64,000 nt of DNA from Salvator merianae. Taxonomy: Eukaryota > Chordata > Lepidosauria > Squamata > Teiidae. The stretch is taken from assembly GCA_003586115.2 (NCBI GenBank), contig QVOM02000103.1, forward strand, positions 9,469,677 through 9,533,676, read 5' to 3'. The position numbers and the translations under genes are program-made. Shown piece by piece: positions 10,901 to 22,000 of this stretch; within the stretch, counting starts at the first letter, position 1; every line of letters starts with the position of its first letter. A model generated the notes under the pieces. That model was not told the DNA's origin and made no database searches. It saw only the letters and a list, made by a program, of their open reading frames with translations.

Positions 10901-12290
10901 CCAACCGTTAAGGGGTGGGGTCCCTGAGCAGCTCAGCTGGGCTCTTTTTTCTCCACTGCCTCACTTATGCAGCAGTCCAGCTGAGAATTGCACAGATGCC
11001 CCCAACTCCTGAGGTTCCCCAAATCCCTTATTAACAGAGCACCACTGTTTTGCTGAGCCTGCTTTCAGTAGGGCTGAACTGAAGGGACTGCACAGTCCCT
11101 TCTAGACTCAAACGTGGCTGAGGTTCCAAAATGGCCTCTGTGGGGATACCCCTCTTGAATCACTCCAGATCTGGCTAGCCCAGTTGGGCATAGATGGCAG
11201 CCAGTTACAGGTCTCTTTTTTTCCCAAGCAGCACATGAAGAAAGAGCTTATTCATCTCCCTTTCTTCCAGTCCTGCAAGGAAGGCCATTTCCAGCCTCTA
11301 GGATTCTGGTCTCTTCAAGCAGATAGAGAGGTGAGCAAGCAAGTGCGCAGAAGCAGTAGGAAAACAGAAGAAAGAAAGGGCTCCTGTGAGCTCCTGAAGG
11401 CTCAACCACAGAATCCTCCCTAGAAAATAACCCTTTTCAAGCAGCAATTCTATACCTTTTCTATTCCTGCTTTTGGGGGTTTCCTCTAGGTTGACTAGAT
11501 TGAATCTGCTCCCAGGTCAGACTGAAAACAAGAAGAGTGGAGCAAGACAGCCAATCAACCAAATACTCAAATGTTGCTTTAGCACGTTTGACAATAGCTG
11601 TTCTAGATCTGATTATATTCGGGTGTTCTTCCTTGATAGGAGGGCTTTCTGATTGCCCTTAGATTATGTAAATACAGTGCTGAACACTTGATATAATTGA
11701 TTCATCCAGCTGGAAGAGGGAGCAGACAGAAGTTTACTAAAGGTGATGCCAAGCAACATGGAGAAGGTAGATTCAACCATGCTCCATCTTTCCTAGGCAA
11801 AGCACTGTCTCTGCCTGAGCCCTGACTGCTAGCTGTGCTGTCCAGCAGGTACTAGGTAGTGCTCTAAGCTCTGGCATTACTATCTGGCATTACTGTCTCT
11901 TAGTGCCTACATTGAAAGGATGTGCACGTTTGCTGATCTGTGACTTATTCACTACACTTTCTCCTGTGACAATGTATGCATCAAAGCTTCCATCCTGCAG
12001 ACTGTTTCACTATATTCACTATATAGAAGGCAAATTGCCCCACATGAATGATCTAGAAATCATCTAATCTGACATTACCAACTGAACATCTGCAATACAT
12101 GAAAACAGTCCTGGAGGTCAATAAAGGTACAAAAATTGCAATACATAAATAATTTTCATATGTTGCTTCCATTGGTTCAAAAGCCTGTTGTAATGACTTG
12201 GTTGTGCCTCTTTCCTTCATGTAAATCTGTTCAGGAGGCAAGTGAGCGGTCTTTGCCAATGCATGTTATGGCACATAGTTTTATTTGTAT
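7950..12290. other. OTOP1 intron 2, no gene recognised
   Basis: Apart from the short G-rich repeat at 8565-8591, I see no exon, clear transposon end or RNA gene here. Open frames at 8567-8902 and 8997-9353 have low-complexity, Ser/Lys-rich translations and no recognised domain. The sequence is AT-rich with scattered short simple runs. Confidence 0.5.
8565..8591 (+). repeat. Short (TTGGGG)n tandem repeat
   Basis: Four consecutive GGTTGG-type hexamers lie inside an otherwise non-repetitive intron. Four G-runs in a row can form a G-quadruplex. It is too short to call a telomeric relic. Confidence 0.85.
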
Positions 12291-15035
12291 ATTTATTTAT
12301 TTATGTACTTGAATGCTACCTACTTTGTAATGACCCGAGGCAACTAACAAGCATCTATAAAAACGTTAAAAGCAGGAAGTGGGGAACAATACACAAATAT
12401 AAAACAAAATAATTTTAAAAAGGTGGTACCACTTAAATTAAGGGTAGGCCAGATGGAAGAAGTGGGTCTTAAGCTGCTTCTTAAACTGTGGCAATGACGT
12501 TACCACACGGAAGGGTGCCCCTTGCTGCCCCCAGGTGAGGGAAGCAATCACAGGCCTACTTGCATGTCTACCAGCTGATTTTCTTATAATTCTGCTTGTA
12601 GAAACCTGGAAGCCAGCCAGGCACCTGCCCAGTTTCCTTTGTTGTTGTTTTACCGGCTTGGTTGACTTCCAGGTAAGTATTGCTATTGAGGGAGACTGAG
12701 CAACATTGCCAGATTTCCCATAATATCACTATTGCAGAATATCACCTCATTATTCTGGTACTATATTATGAGTGACACAATTACATCTGGCATTCACGGT
12801 TTAATCCCAGGAGATTAATGGATTTTAGCCTGCATATGGAGGCACTTTAAGTCAGGTGGCAATGCAATTCCACAGTGCAGGGACCACAACTGAAAAGACT
12901 CTCCTACTGGCTTGTACTCCTTTCATTTGATGAGGGCCAGGGATTTGCAATAGACCTTGTTGCAATCTCCTCATAGGTTGGATCTTTGGTTGGGAGAGGC
13001 AGTCTTGAAAGTTGATGAGTGCTAAGCCCTGAAGGGTTTTAAAGATAATTGAATTGGAACCAAAAACACACTCAAAATCAGTGCAGCAAATGCAACAAAG
13101 ATATTACATGATCATATTTCCAACCATTACACTGTACACAAGCCGCTGCATTTTGGACCAGCTGTAGTTTCCAGATTCCCTTGAAGGGTTGCTCTAGCCA
13201 GAGCAGTCCAGTTTAGGAATTATGGAAGTGTGAGCCACTGTAACTAAGGCCTGTTGGACAAGATAGGGCCACAACTAGCAAACCATCCAAAGCTGAGCAA
13301 ACGATCCTCTAGCACAGCTTCCACTTACTGTTCCAGCAGGAGCTGGGAGTCTAGTAGGATCGTCAAATCACTTGCTACCTGCTATTTCAGGGGGTAGGTA
13401 GAATAATCCCATCAAGAGAAACACTTGGAACCAAATTATGGCCAGATCAGGAATCTGGCAAAGGCATCACAGTAGCCAATGAGGAATTTTTCACCACAGT
13501 GATTCTCCCCCAAAAATGAGTCACACAGAAAAATGGTTGCTGGGTGAGACAGAGCAGATACAAAAAGCAGCAGAGAAGTAATCTCACTTTGCTGCCTTTC
13601 TCACCACAAAATACTCCCAAACTCAGGTAAGTAACTCTGCTCGATTGGCTTCAGTTCCAATTTTCCTCCTGTGGCACTATAAACAATGCTTGGATCATTT
13701 TACCAGGTTTACCAGGGAGCACATTGGGATCCACAAAACCTGAGAGGCCATTTAGTGGTAACACTATCCAGCATCCCTGTGGTGAGATGTTCCATGCCTC
13801 AACAAGGGTGAAGACCCCACTGCCTGCAAAGTTGACAGGAAAACCTCCAAAAGCTGTCTGGAAACCCTTAGGATCCATTAAGTACCTAGAAAAGACCATA
13901 ATGGAAGGTCCTCTTTCACTGGAGCAGTGGTGATGTGCAGAGTTGCAGAGAATGATCCGATCATGACAAAGATGAAACGACTATATTCTCTAACTTCTGA
14001 TTGCTTATGCACTGATCTATGATAAAATACCAGGTCCAGTGCGTGACCACTTGTGTGAGTTGTTCCTGAAATTACTTAAGACAGGTCCCTAGTTGCCATA
14101 GAAGCCAAAAAAATCAGGACTTCCACTGAACAACCACCCACGGATGGAAGGTTGAAATCCCCCTAGTTTGGGAAGGTCCACCAGCAGGAGTTCCAGGAGT
14201 CTGGATGGGCATTGGGTTGCCAATACACTGGCAGGAGCCCTGGCTTCTCCTGTAGGTCCTGTGTTAACATAGAAGGACACATAACTAGTGACCTGCAGAA
14301 CTACTAGTCCCTAGAACCCCATGAACTGCTAAGGTCTTTTTAAACATCCCCGGCTGTGGCCTTTAGGTTGATGAAGCACCCAGTAGCATGGAGTGCACAT
14401 GTCTGAAATGGTAATATCCCCATCAGTGCAAGGGGTCTTTCTGCATTTACCAGTAGTCTGAAATAAATGGCTCTGTAATAATGGCTCTGAAATAAATGGC
14501 TCTGAAATAAATCTTAAGGGCCTCTTTTGTCTGCATGCTGATGAGGCCTGACCTATCACTAGTATCCTCCATCTGCACCAGACAGAGTTTAATCTAGGTC
14601 AGGGGACTCCAATCTAGCCTCCGAGACTACTAGCATGGGATCACAGAGGCATGCAGAAGGTGAACACTTCATTTTCTGGGATAACAAAGAATCTATTTTG
14701 TGCTGCCAAAATGGATCTCCCAGGGGCTCTGAGGCTAGGAATCTGTCAGAGGCTGGCTCTGAAGTCCATGTGACCTTAGGGATTGGTGTGGGGCTGGGCT
14801 GAAACAGCCATGGCACTGTTCCCATCCAAACCTTGCCATCATCCTGACCAGAGGATGTCATTAAGTTTGGACCCACTGATCAGGATCACAGTGAGGGAAG
14901 TGTGGAAAGGCCCAAGGTTTCTGTAATGGATACCAGGTCAGCACATTCTGACATCACTTGAATCGAAAAGGGCTTATTTCAGATTGACCTGGCACTGAAT
15001 ATCACCATGTTGAGGCCAACACCATGCAACTTACC
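12291..15035 (-). pseudogene. L2-like LINE relic, antisense, in OTOP1 intron 2
   Basis: The minus strand reads a degenerate L2/CR1-type LINE of the squamate kind. The 3' end is at about 12291, where the plus strand shows TATTTATTTATTTA. The 3' part covers about 12291-13480 and includes a recognisable GCATTTTGGACCAGCTGTAG stretch (plus strand, about 13149-13168). The endonuclease part lies around 14040-15035, with plus-strand GGTTGAAATCCCCCTAG and TAATGGATACCAGGTCAGC. The piece at about 13490-14030 is not clearly assigned. No open frame survives. Confidence 0.65.
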
Positions 15036-15300
15036 ATGCAAACCTTGGATTTGGCAATGCAAGACAGAAATGGGATATGTAAGGAAAGCTTGGAGTCTGC
15101 CTTTTCTCTTAGTTCTTGGTGGAGAATGGCTCATTTCCTAGGGATGCATGGGAAATAAATTTTGTTTTCTCCTTACTAATGCCACTGCCACCAGTATATG
15201 AATATGTGTGTGTGTGTGCTAAAGTGACATTTCTATATTGTATCAGGAACAAGAATTCCTGGCATATGTAGCTCATCATCATCTGCCATAAGCACACTTT

Positions 15301-15672
15301 GGGCCTGTTCGCCCTTTGCACTAGCGAATGTCAGGGGTGCTTGCTAGCATCCGCACTTCACGGAGGCACTCATGATCAAGAGCAGCATATCGCTGCTTCC
15401 TATCATGAATAGCTGTGGAGCACAAATTAGTGTTCCGCAGCTTTACCGGGACCTGATAGTCAGCTCCCAGTAACGTGCATTCACACTTGGAATACACGCA
15501 TGGCAGCTTTGCCTGCCGGCCACTGTCTCAAGCACAGGACCCAGCATTCACACCACAAATGCTGGTATTCTGCTGCTGATCACGACTATGGCCACACAGT
15601 GTGGATGGTGCCTGCACTACATGGTCTGTTCCACCTGACAAACATTCCACGGTGAAAAGTGCGAAAAGGCCC
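15301..15672 (+). mobile_element. GGGCCT-end transposon, copy B
   Basis: The left end GGGCCTGTTCG and right end AAGTGCGAAAAGGCCC are inverted repeats of each other. The interior is homologous to copy A and, more loosely, to copy C: AATGCTGGTATTCTGCTGCTG and GTTCCAC...AACATTCCACGGTG. The flanking triplets are TTT and TGA, so no target duplication is preserved. No coding content. Confidence 0.75.
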
Positions 15673-16807
15673 TGAGTGTGAATTCTTCTCCTTTGTCCTG
15701 CTGCAATAGTGCTTGCTATAAAGGCTGAAAGTGCTTGCTATATAAGATTTCTTATTAATTCATCTTTTAGACTTTGGACAGCTTGAACAGTCAAGCACAA
15801 GGATTTTATGCACTACAGGTGACTCCCTTCAGCATTCTGATAACATATGCTGCAAAATCAGATGTGCACTCTGTAATTTATTTTGTCTGATCTTTTTCAA
15901 GCTCAGAAAAACAAGCAACAAAAGACTGAGACTAAAGTGGCATGGGAAGCATTAGAGTTACAGAAGTAGTTTTGGGGAAGACTGAAAGTCTTTGTTTAGT
16001 TTTGCTTCTTCAGACCCAGACTAGTAATAGGAGTGTTATTCTCTTTGCCTCAGACTCTTAGATCATGCCCTTCACTGTTATGTCGAAGTATTTGCAAGAG
16101 GTGTATTATGTGGCAATAATATATGGTTGTACTTCTCTTCCTCTGTACAACTCTACAGTATACACAAAGTGGCTAAGGTTACCTGTGCTTCAAGGTTGAC
16201 TGCAAACAGAAGAAAAATTGTGTTCTCTATAATCTGCACACACAGAATGACTAGGAAGAAACTGGCTGGCTTGCTTTCAGTCTCTTTCAGTTTCTTTGTT
16301 GGTATAGCTTAAAAGTTGCCATCCTCTGCCTCTCAATTAAATATTTATAAAATTAAAGAACGCTGCACATTTGCAAAATGGAATCCAAATGCACAAATCT
16401 CTGTCAAATCAGCAACCACGAGTTACTAGGTGATTTTACAAGCACAAAGAATTTTCTTTGTTGAAACTGACAAGAGTAGTAATGAGCTTGTTCAGCTCCT
16501 AGTAATTTCAATGGAAGTAATATAAAAAAGGTTCAGGAAGGATCATACTGTATATTTGCTGGTGTTTGGGTTTAAAATTAAAACCCATTATTCATCATAG
16601 ATTTTATAACAGATTATCCTTTATACTTCCATAGTGATATTCATTGAAGGGAAGAACAACTGGGTCAGGGTACAGGGATGGGAGATTAATAAACCAAGGC
16701 AATGAGACACATTTACAAACAACAGGCATGATGATAGTAAAAGGAGATTAAAATGAAATCATTACAATGTTATTATAGTAACCTGAGCCATACCTAATAT
16801 TTCTAAG

Positions 16808-17110
16808 GCTGCATTCAGGTAGCCATGGAAGTTGCACTCTGGTCTCCAGGGGCTTGCATCCAGATAGGGCATTTACACATTCCCCGGCCTTGAAGACCCC
16901 AATGTCTTCCTGAAGCATGGAATAGGGTGCCCTAACCTCAGAATGGGATTTCCTGCTCCGTCACCTGTCCCACTGATGTGGATCTCAGAGGCCATTTTAG
17001 TCGCAGTGAGCCAAGCTGAAGAGGCTGTCTGTGTCTGCTTGGGGTAGCTGGCTGCACAATGGCTGGGAAAACTAGCCATATTGCATAGGTATTCTGCTGA
17101 TTCAGAACAT
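16808..17110 (-). repeat. Possible degenerate DNA transposon, related to 5865-6190
   Basis: The left end AGGCTGCATTCAGGTAGCC resembles the GGC(C/T)GCATCCAGACG ends seen elsewhere in the window. The minus-strand interior shares CTTGGC(C/T)CA..TGC and AAAATGGCCT with about 5905-5945. No right end or duplication was found. Confidence 0.3.
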
Positions 17111-17454
17111 CCTCCTTAGAGGTATCTTAGCAGCAATTCCCCCCTCAAGTCACATTGGAACAACCCTAACATTCAAAAGCCCATATCAGCAGTTACCACA
17201 TTTTTAATAAATAAATCATATTTGGGGTCCTAAATGTGACTGATATATGTTTAAATGCTCACTTGACATCGCAGTTGGATTGGTTGTACATTGATTATCA
17301 AGCAGTGATTTAAGACAGCAGCTCCTGAATATTTAAAGTTTCAGACCATCACGACAGCAAATTGTTTTGTTTCTTAAAGGTTCCACTTCCTCAGAATGCT
17401 TAAATTCCTCTAGATGGAGAGAGCAGAAGCCGTGGGCAAACACAAAGAGAGAAA

Positions 17455-17810
17455 GGCCCTTTCTGCACTGAGCCTTATTCTGGACTGTATCTTGGAATAG
17501 AGGCCTGCTGTCTGCATGCTAGTGCAGACTATGGCCCTTTCTGCACTTGACCTTATTTCAGATTATATCTTGGAATAGGGATCTGCCACCTGCACGCTAC
17601 TATGAACTATGGCAGGCCTCACCTGGGGCCTGCTATAATCTGCACTAGTGTGTGGATAGCAGGTCCCTATTCTGGGATATAGTCCAGAATAAAGCCAAGT
17701 GCAGAAAGGGCCAATGATAGGGCCCACCTATCATAGTCTGCACTAGCATGCAAACAGCAGGCCCCTGTTCCTGAATATAATCTAGAGTAAGGCCCAGTGC
17801 AGAAAGGGCC
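17455..17810. mobile_element. Palindromic GGCCCTTTCTGC miniature element, outer copy (AAA duplication)
   Basis: The ends are GGCCCTTTCTGCACTG and CAGTGCAGAAAGGGCC, flanked by AAA at 17452-17454 and 17811-17813. Without the nested insertion the element is about 173 bp and almost entirely palindromic, with arms sharing GCATGCTAGTGCAGACTATG. A second element of the same family sits in the middle. Confidence 0.85.
17533..17712. mobile_element. Palindromic GGCCCTTTCTGC element nested in the outer copy
   Basis: This 180-bp hairpin element has ends GGCCCTTTCTGCACTTG and CAAGTGCAGAAAGGGCC. It interrupts the outer element within GACTAT/GATAGG, with flanks TAT and AAT, consistent with a decayed 3-bp duplication. 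The two copies are close relatives, so the family was active more than once. Confidence 0.85.
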
Positions 17811-17881
17811 AAAAACTCATTGGAAGGAATGATAAACAAGGAACAGAAAAAGAAAAGTCAGCCAGCAGCTCCTGTTTCCTA

Positions 17882-18243
17882 GGGCCTTTTCACACTTGAG
17901 GCTAGTGAGCAAAATCGTGCTCCACAGCTGTACTGGGAGCAGCTAAACTGCTCCCTGTTCAGTGGGTTCTGCACCCGTTTCTGAATGCAAACACACAGTC
18001 TGCATCTGTGCCTATGCCATGGCACAGCACTGCTAGTCACCATGGCAGTGACTAGAAGCTTCCCAGCCTCTGTCATGGCACAGAATGGCAGCAGGATGCC
18101 AGCATTCATACTGTGAATGCTCATATCCTGTTGCTGTTCTGTTCCAAAACCTTGAAGTGCAGATGGTCTCCGCTCTGTAAGATCTATTCCACTGTGGTGT
18201 GTTTGCTGGCAAACATTCCACAGTGGAAAATATGAAAAGACCC
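17882..18243 (+). mobile_element. GGGCCT-end transposon, copy C (CTA duplication)
   Basis: The left end GGGCCTTTTCACACTTGAG and right end GGAAAATATGAAAAGACCC are inverted repeats. A perfect CTA duplication lies at 17879-17881 and 18244-18246. The interior is homologous to the copies at 25017 (reverse orientation) and 38889 (same orientation): CACCATGGCAGTGACTAGAAGC and AGGATGCCAGCATTC. Confidence 0.88.
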
Positions 18244-18468
18244 CTAGTGTATTTCCCTAATACCTTCTTCAGTTTTCATTGCTTGTTTCTCTGCAATAGA
18301 GTTCTCCAAAAATCCTAACATGCAGAGCCTGGTTTACACACATCCACTTGTTCCATGGTGGATGTGACGTGTATTCAGACTCAAATATAATAGGGAACAT
18401 TTCACCAACAAACCCCACAAAAACGAAAGACTGAAGAATCCATAGAAGAATAAACCCACATCTTTTAC

Positions 18469-18605
18469 CTGAATCAGTGTGTGTGCTGCGTGGGTGACAG
18501 GAAAAATGCCTTCTGTGACTGATAAGCAATTTGAAAATCCAACAAAGTATCCAATTTTGAAAGAATCCATTATTAATGTAATCACTGCAAACAAGGTAAT
18601 TCCAC
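18469..18605 (-). CDS. OTOP1: OTOP1 coding exon 2
   Basis: This is the second coding exon, 137 nt, encoding residues 155-200 when joined to exon 1. The acceptor is a pyrimidine-rich TTTCTTCCAG and the donor is CAG|GTAAAA. The first two bases complete the split Cys codon and the exon ends in phase 0. It encodes TM3 (ITLFAVITLIMDSFKIGYFV) and then a family-typical stretch, GFSNCLSVTEGIFPVTHA, followed by AHTLIQ at the start of TM4. This closely matches the human segment around KIGYFIGF and VFPVTH. Intron 1 between exons 1 and 2 is about 22.4 kb and carries many transposons. Identification is by recall of the protein family, supported by exact splice phase. Confidence 0.95.
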
Positions 18606-18879
18606 CTGGAAGAAATTTTAAAAGAAAACATTACTGCGACAGTAATCTCTCTAGATATTTGTGGAACAGAGTCATGGGACAGAGGAAACAGGCCAGAGGT
18701 AGGACTGAAAGCCTTGCAGCCATGTGCTCAGAATTGTTACTGGAGTAATGCGCACAAGTGTCTGTTTTAAATGGCTGGCACTGAAGTTTTCAAATATATT
18801 GCTACCCTGCCTTCTCTGCCCTGCAGGGCTGATTTGCAACTGCTGTGCTGTGCAGTTACCTGGAAACGGCAGATTATTA

Positions 18880-19022
18880 GGTCAATGGCAGAACATGCAC
18901 CAGGGCCCAGATTCAGTTCCCAGCTTCTCCAAGAATACCTGCCTCACGCCCAAGAGAACTGCTGTCACTCTACATAGAACAATACTGATCTAGATGGGCA
19001 AATAGTCTGAATCATCATATTT
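18880..19022 (+). repeat. Degenerate SINE fragment of a squamate tRNA-derived family
   Basis: The part ACAATACTGATCTAGATGGG followed by AGTCTGAATCA resembles the 3' half of a common squamate SINE (ACAATACTGACCTAGATGG...GGTCTGACTCAG). The upstream GATTCAGTTCCCAGCTTCTCC would be the decayed B-box region. Diverged; family name not certain. Confidence 0.45.
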
Positions 19023-22000
19023 AAACACAATGAAGTCTGTTTTTGTATAAGCATACTGAGCACTGAAATCAGGACGCAATTCTAAATACTCCACGTAGAG
19101 AACTTTATAGTAAGGTAAAAGACCTGGTGTTTCTGGAACATGAGAGTCACGGGTTCCATCTGCACCCTGTGGTACAGCTTGTTGGGGGTGGTCTGATCCT
19201 AGAACTGGCATCAATGTATACATGTGTGATGCCACTCCAGGACCAGCTCTGCCAATATATTACATAATTGGTAGTGGCTTCACTTACCCTTCTAAAGACA
19301 CCTAGGGGAAAGCACTTTTGTTGTAGTGTCCCTGTGATCTGGTCAAGAGCAGATCAGGCTGCATTAATAAATTAGTGTGCCTGCACACAAAGACAGAGAG
19401 CAGTGACCTTCTTTGCAAATCACTCACTGTGCATAGGTGTGAGCTGCCCACAGTGCAGGAAAGAAAGGATCAGGTCTCACAGTAGTGACTTCAGACTTGT
19501 TCCTTATGCACTGACCATTAGGCACTTTCCCCAGGTTCTGAGGGTGCTAGTGCCTCTCCCAAGATGCTTCAGGGGGAGGGGGAGAAGTGGAGACTGGCTA
19601 CCCTGGGTGCTCCAAAAAAGGTGTCTTCCCTGCATAGCGGGGATGTGGCCATTGAAAGATCTTTAAAGAACTCTCATGCTCAGCTGACTCCGAGTGACAA
19701 TCAGAACTTCATCCAGAAGTCAACAGCAGTGTGTTACACTGGCCATGTTGATGGTGCACCAATAGTGGCACATTGTGAACAAGGAAGTGCAGAGATGCCC
19801 AGTTGTTAAGCCACTTCCACGTCCTATGGAGGAATGACAATGAGGCCAACCGCCAAAGATGTAGACCAGGCCACTATAGCTCAGGTTCAGTTCCCAATAT
19901 CGTTACAAAAGGGGGCAACGGCAGTATTATTGTCAAGAAAACTTCATGAATCTATCCATGTAGTCAACCAAGAGCTTTCCTTGCATTCTAGGCATGTTTA
20001 CTTCCATCTTCAGGAATATGCCTCTCCCAGTGGGGTGTATAAGCTGTTACAAAGCTCAAACAGAGGTGTGAAAGAAGAGGTGATAACACTGTATTCCGTA
20101 TGTTTCCCCATACTGATTCTGCTTCTGACACAAATATACAACTATGCCATCTTCAAAATAGATAGGAAGTTTTTTTCAAAATAAATAAATAAATAAATCC
20201 ATTGAGCATTTTCTGCAATGCTACTCAGGCTACCCCTACCCACAGTCACACTACACAGTGATATGTAAGCCATTAACATGAAGTTCTCTGATTCGTGGGA
20301 TTTTTATATCAATCTGATCTCATATCATGCACACTTAAATTACCCAAGGGGGAGTTCTGGTGATAAGAACAGGAGATTTGGGCAAAAAAATGCAAGGGAG
20401 CATTTTGCACAGCCTTTCTTCAGAGGACACTTTGACTTGAACTGCAAGTAAACTGCTCTCCACTCCACGCTTAATAGTGAGGAAACAAGGGCAAAATGAG
20501 AAATGCAAGGTAAGTGTCATGAAGTGTGCCAGTTATTGCATGTATGTATATCAAAAACATGGGAAACGGGGACCTGAGGGATAAGTGACTTTGATCCCTA
20601 GGCATAAGGATCAGGATAGCTTCTTGAGGTAAATATGCAAAGACAGTAGCTTGAGACGGCCTTTTTTTCCCCACTGCCACCACCATTTCCTCAAAGATCC
20701 TTGTTTGCCTCTGGATCCTTCCCCAAAATTTAACTTTATCTTGCTGCTTGTGCATAAATCAGCATGATCCAGTCAGCCTTTAGGTGGGAAGACTCCACTC
20801 AAATAATTAAATATTCTATCACTGGGGGAATAGTTGCAATATTAGAATGTAGAAGTGGGCATCACTAGACAATATCAGATTTAATTATCATCTTTTATTT
20901 GCCTTTCTAGTATAGTCCAAGGTGTATGCAAATCTTTTGTTAGGACCATTTCCCTTGCAATATCTGCAGGAACACTTCCCTGGGATATGTTTATAGGCAT
21001 AAAAGGAGAGGACCTGGGACTTGTACGTGCATGCATGTCTGTGATTGCAGGACCACACACCACCAAGATAAATTCAGTTAGTCATGGGCTGAATGGAACT
21101 CCACAGCCTTGAATTCACTGAGAAGAATGATCTGTGTCATTTTTCCATCTCTATGACTTTTGAGGTGACCCAAACTTGAGAGCAGCGTCTATGACTCATA
21201 CGGGTAAGGTCAGTTGGACTTGGGCTCATTAATCTGTGGATCATAACATCCTGCTTAGCAGAGACCAAGAGGATATTTTTTGCCAATTATACACCAAGTT
21301 CTCTGGACCTTCTTACTGACTGTTGCTGGTCTTGATCGCTGAAGCAATTCAATTATTGACTCTCTGCAAGAAGTTTGCCAGAGTGCTGGGAATTTCTACA
21401 AAAAAGAAGCCAACACTAGTGCATTGTGTTAACGCTGGGGTGCTTACCCTAACCCAATTCCATCAGCAGCCTACATCTTTGCTTTGGCAGAAGGCAAGGC
21501 TTGAACTAGGAGCTCTTGAATGATTGTAATTTGAGCTAATGAATGGGATCCTAAACTTCCCTGATTCAACCAGAGAAATCCAACTTCAGGATTTTTTCAC
21601 CCTAAATTATCAGCAGGATAGGCTCAACCAGAGTCTTTGCCAACACCTTGTACTTGCCTATCTGTCTGAAGACTTTGAGAGGTAGTATTTCCCTCCTATA
21701 AAAATGCCTCCCCCTCTCTTCTCTCCCCTCCTATAATTATAAAATAAACTCTTTCTTTAGGGTTACAAAAGGGAGTGGAGGCTTGACAGGATCCCTAGCT
21801 GATTGCAAGTGCAAGTTGATACTTAGATAGCGGGTGAGGTAGTAGCTGATTAGCAGAATGAGATAAAAATGCAGTAACAGGACAGTACCGAGCCCACTGA
21901 GCCACCACTCACCAGATGCTACAACGAGAGTTTCTCAGCCCTCAGTTTCAGAATTGTGTTTTCCCAAAGTCTTCCTGAGGATGATGCTGACAGGTAAATC

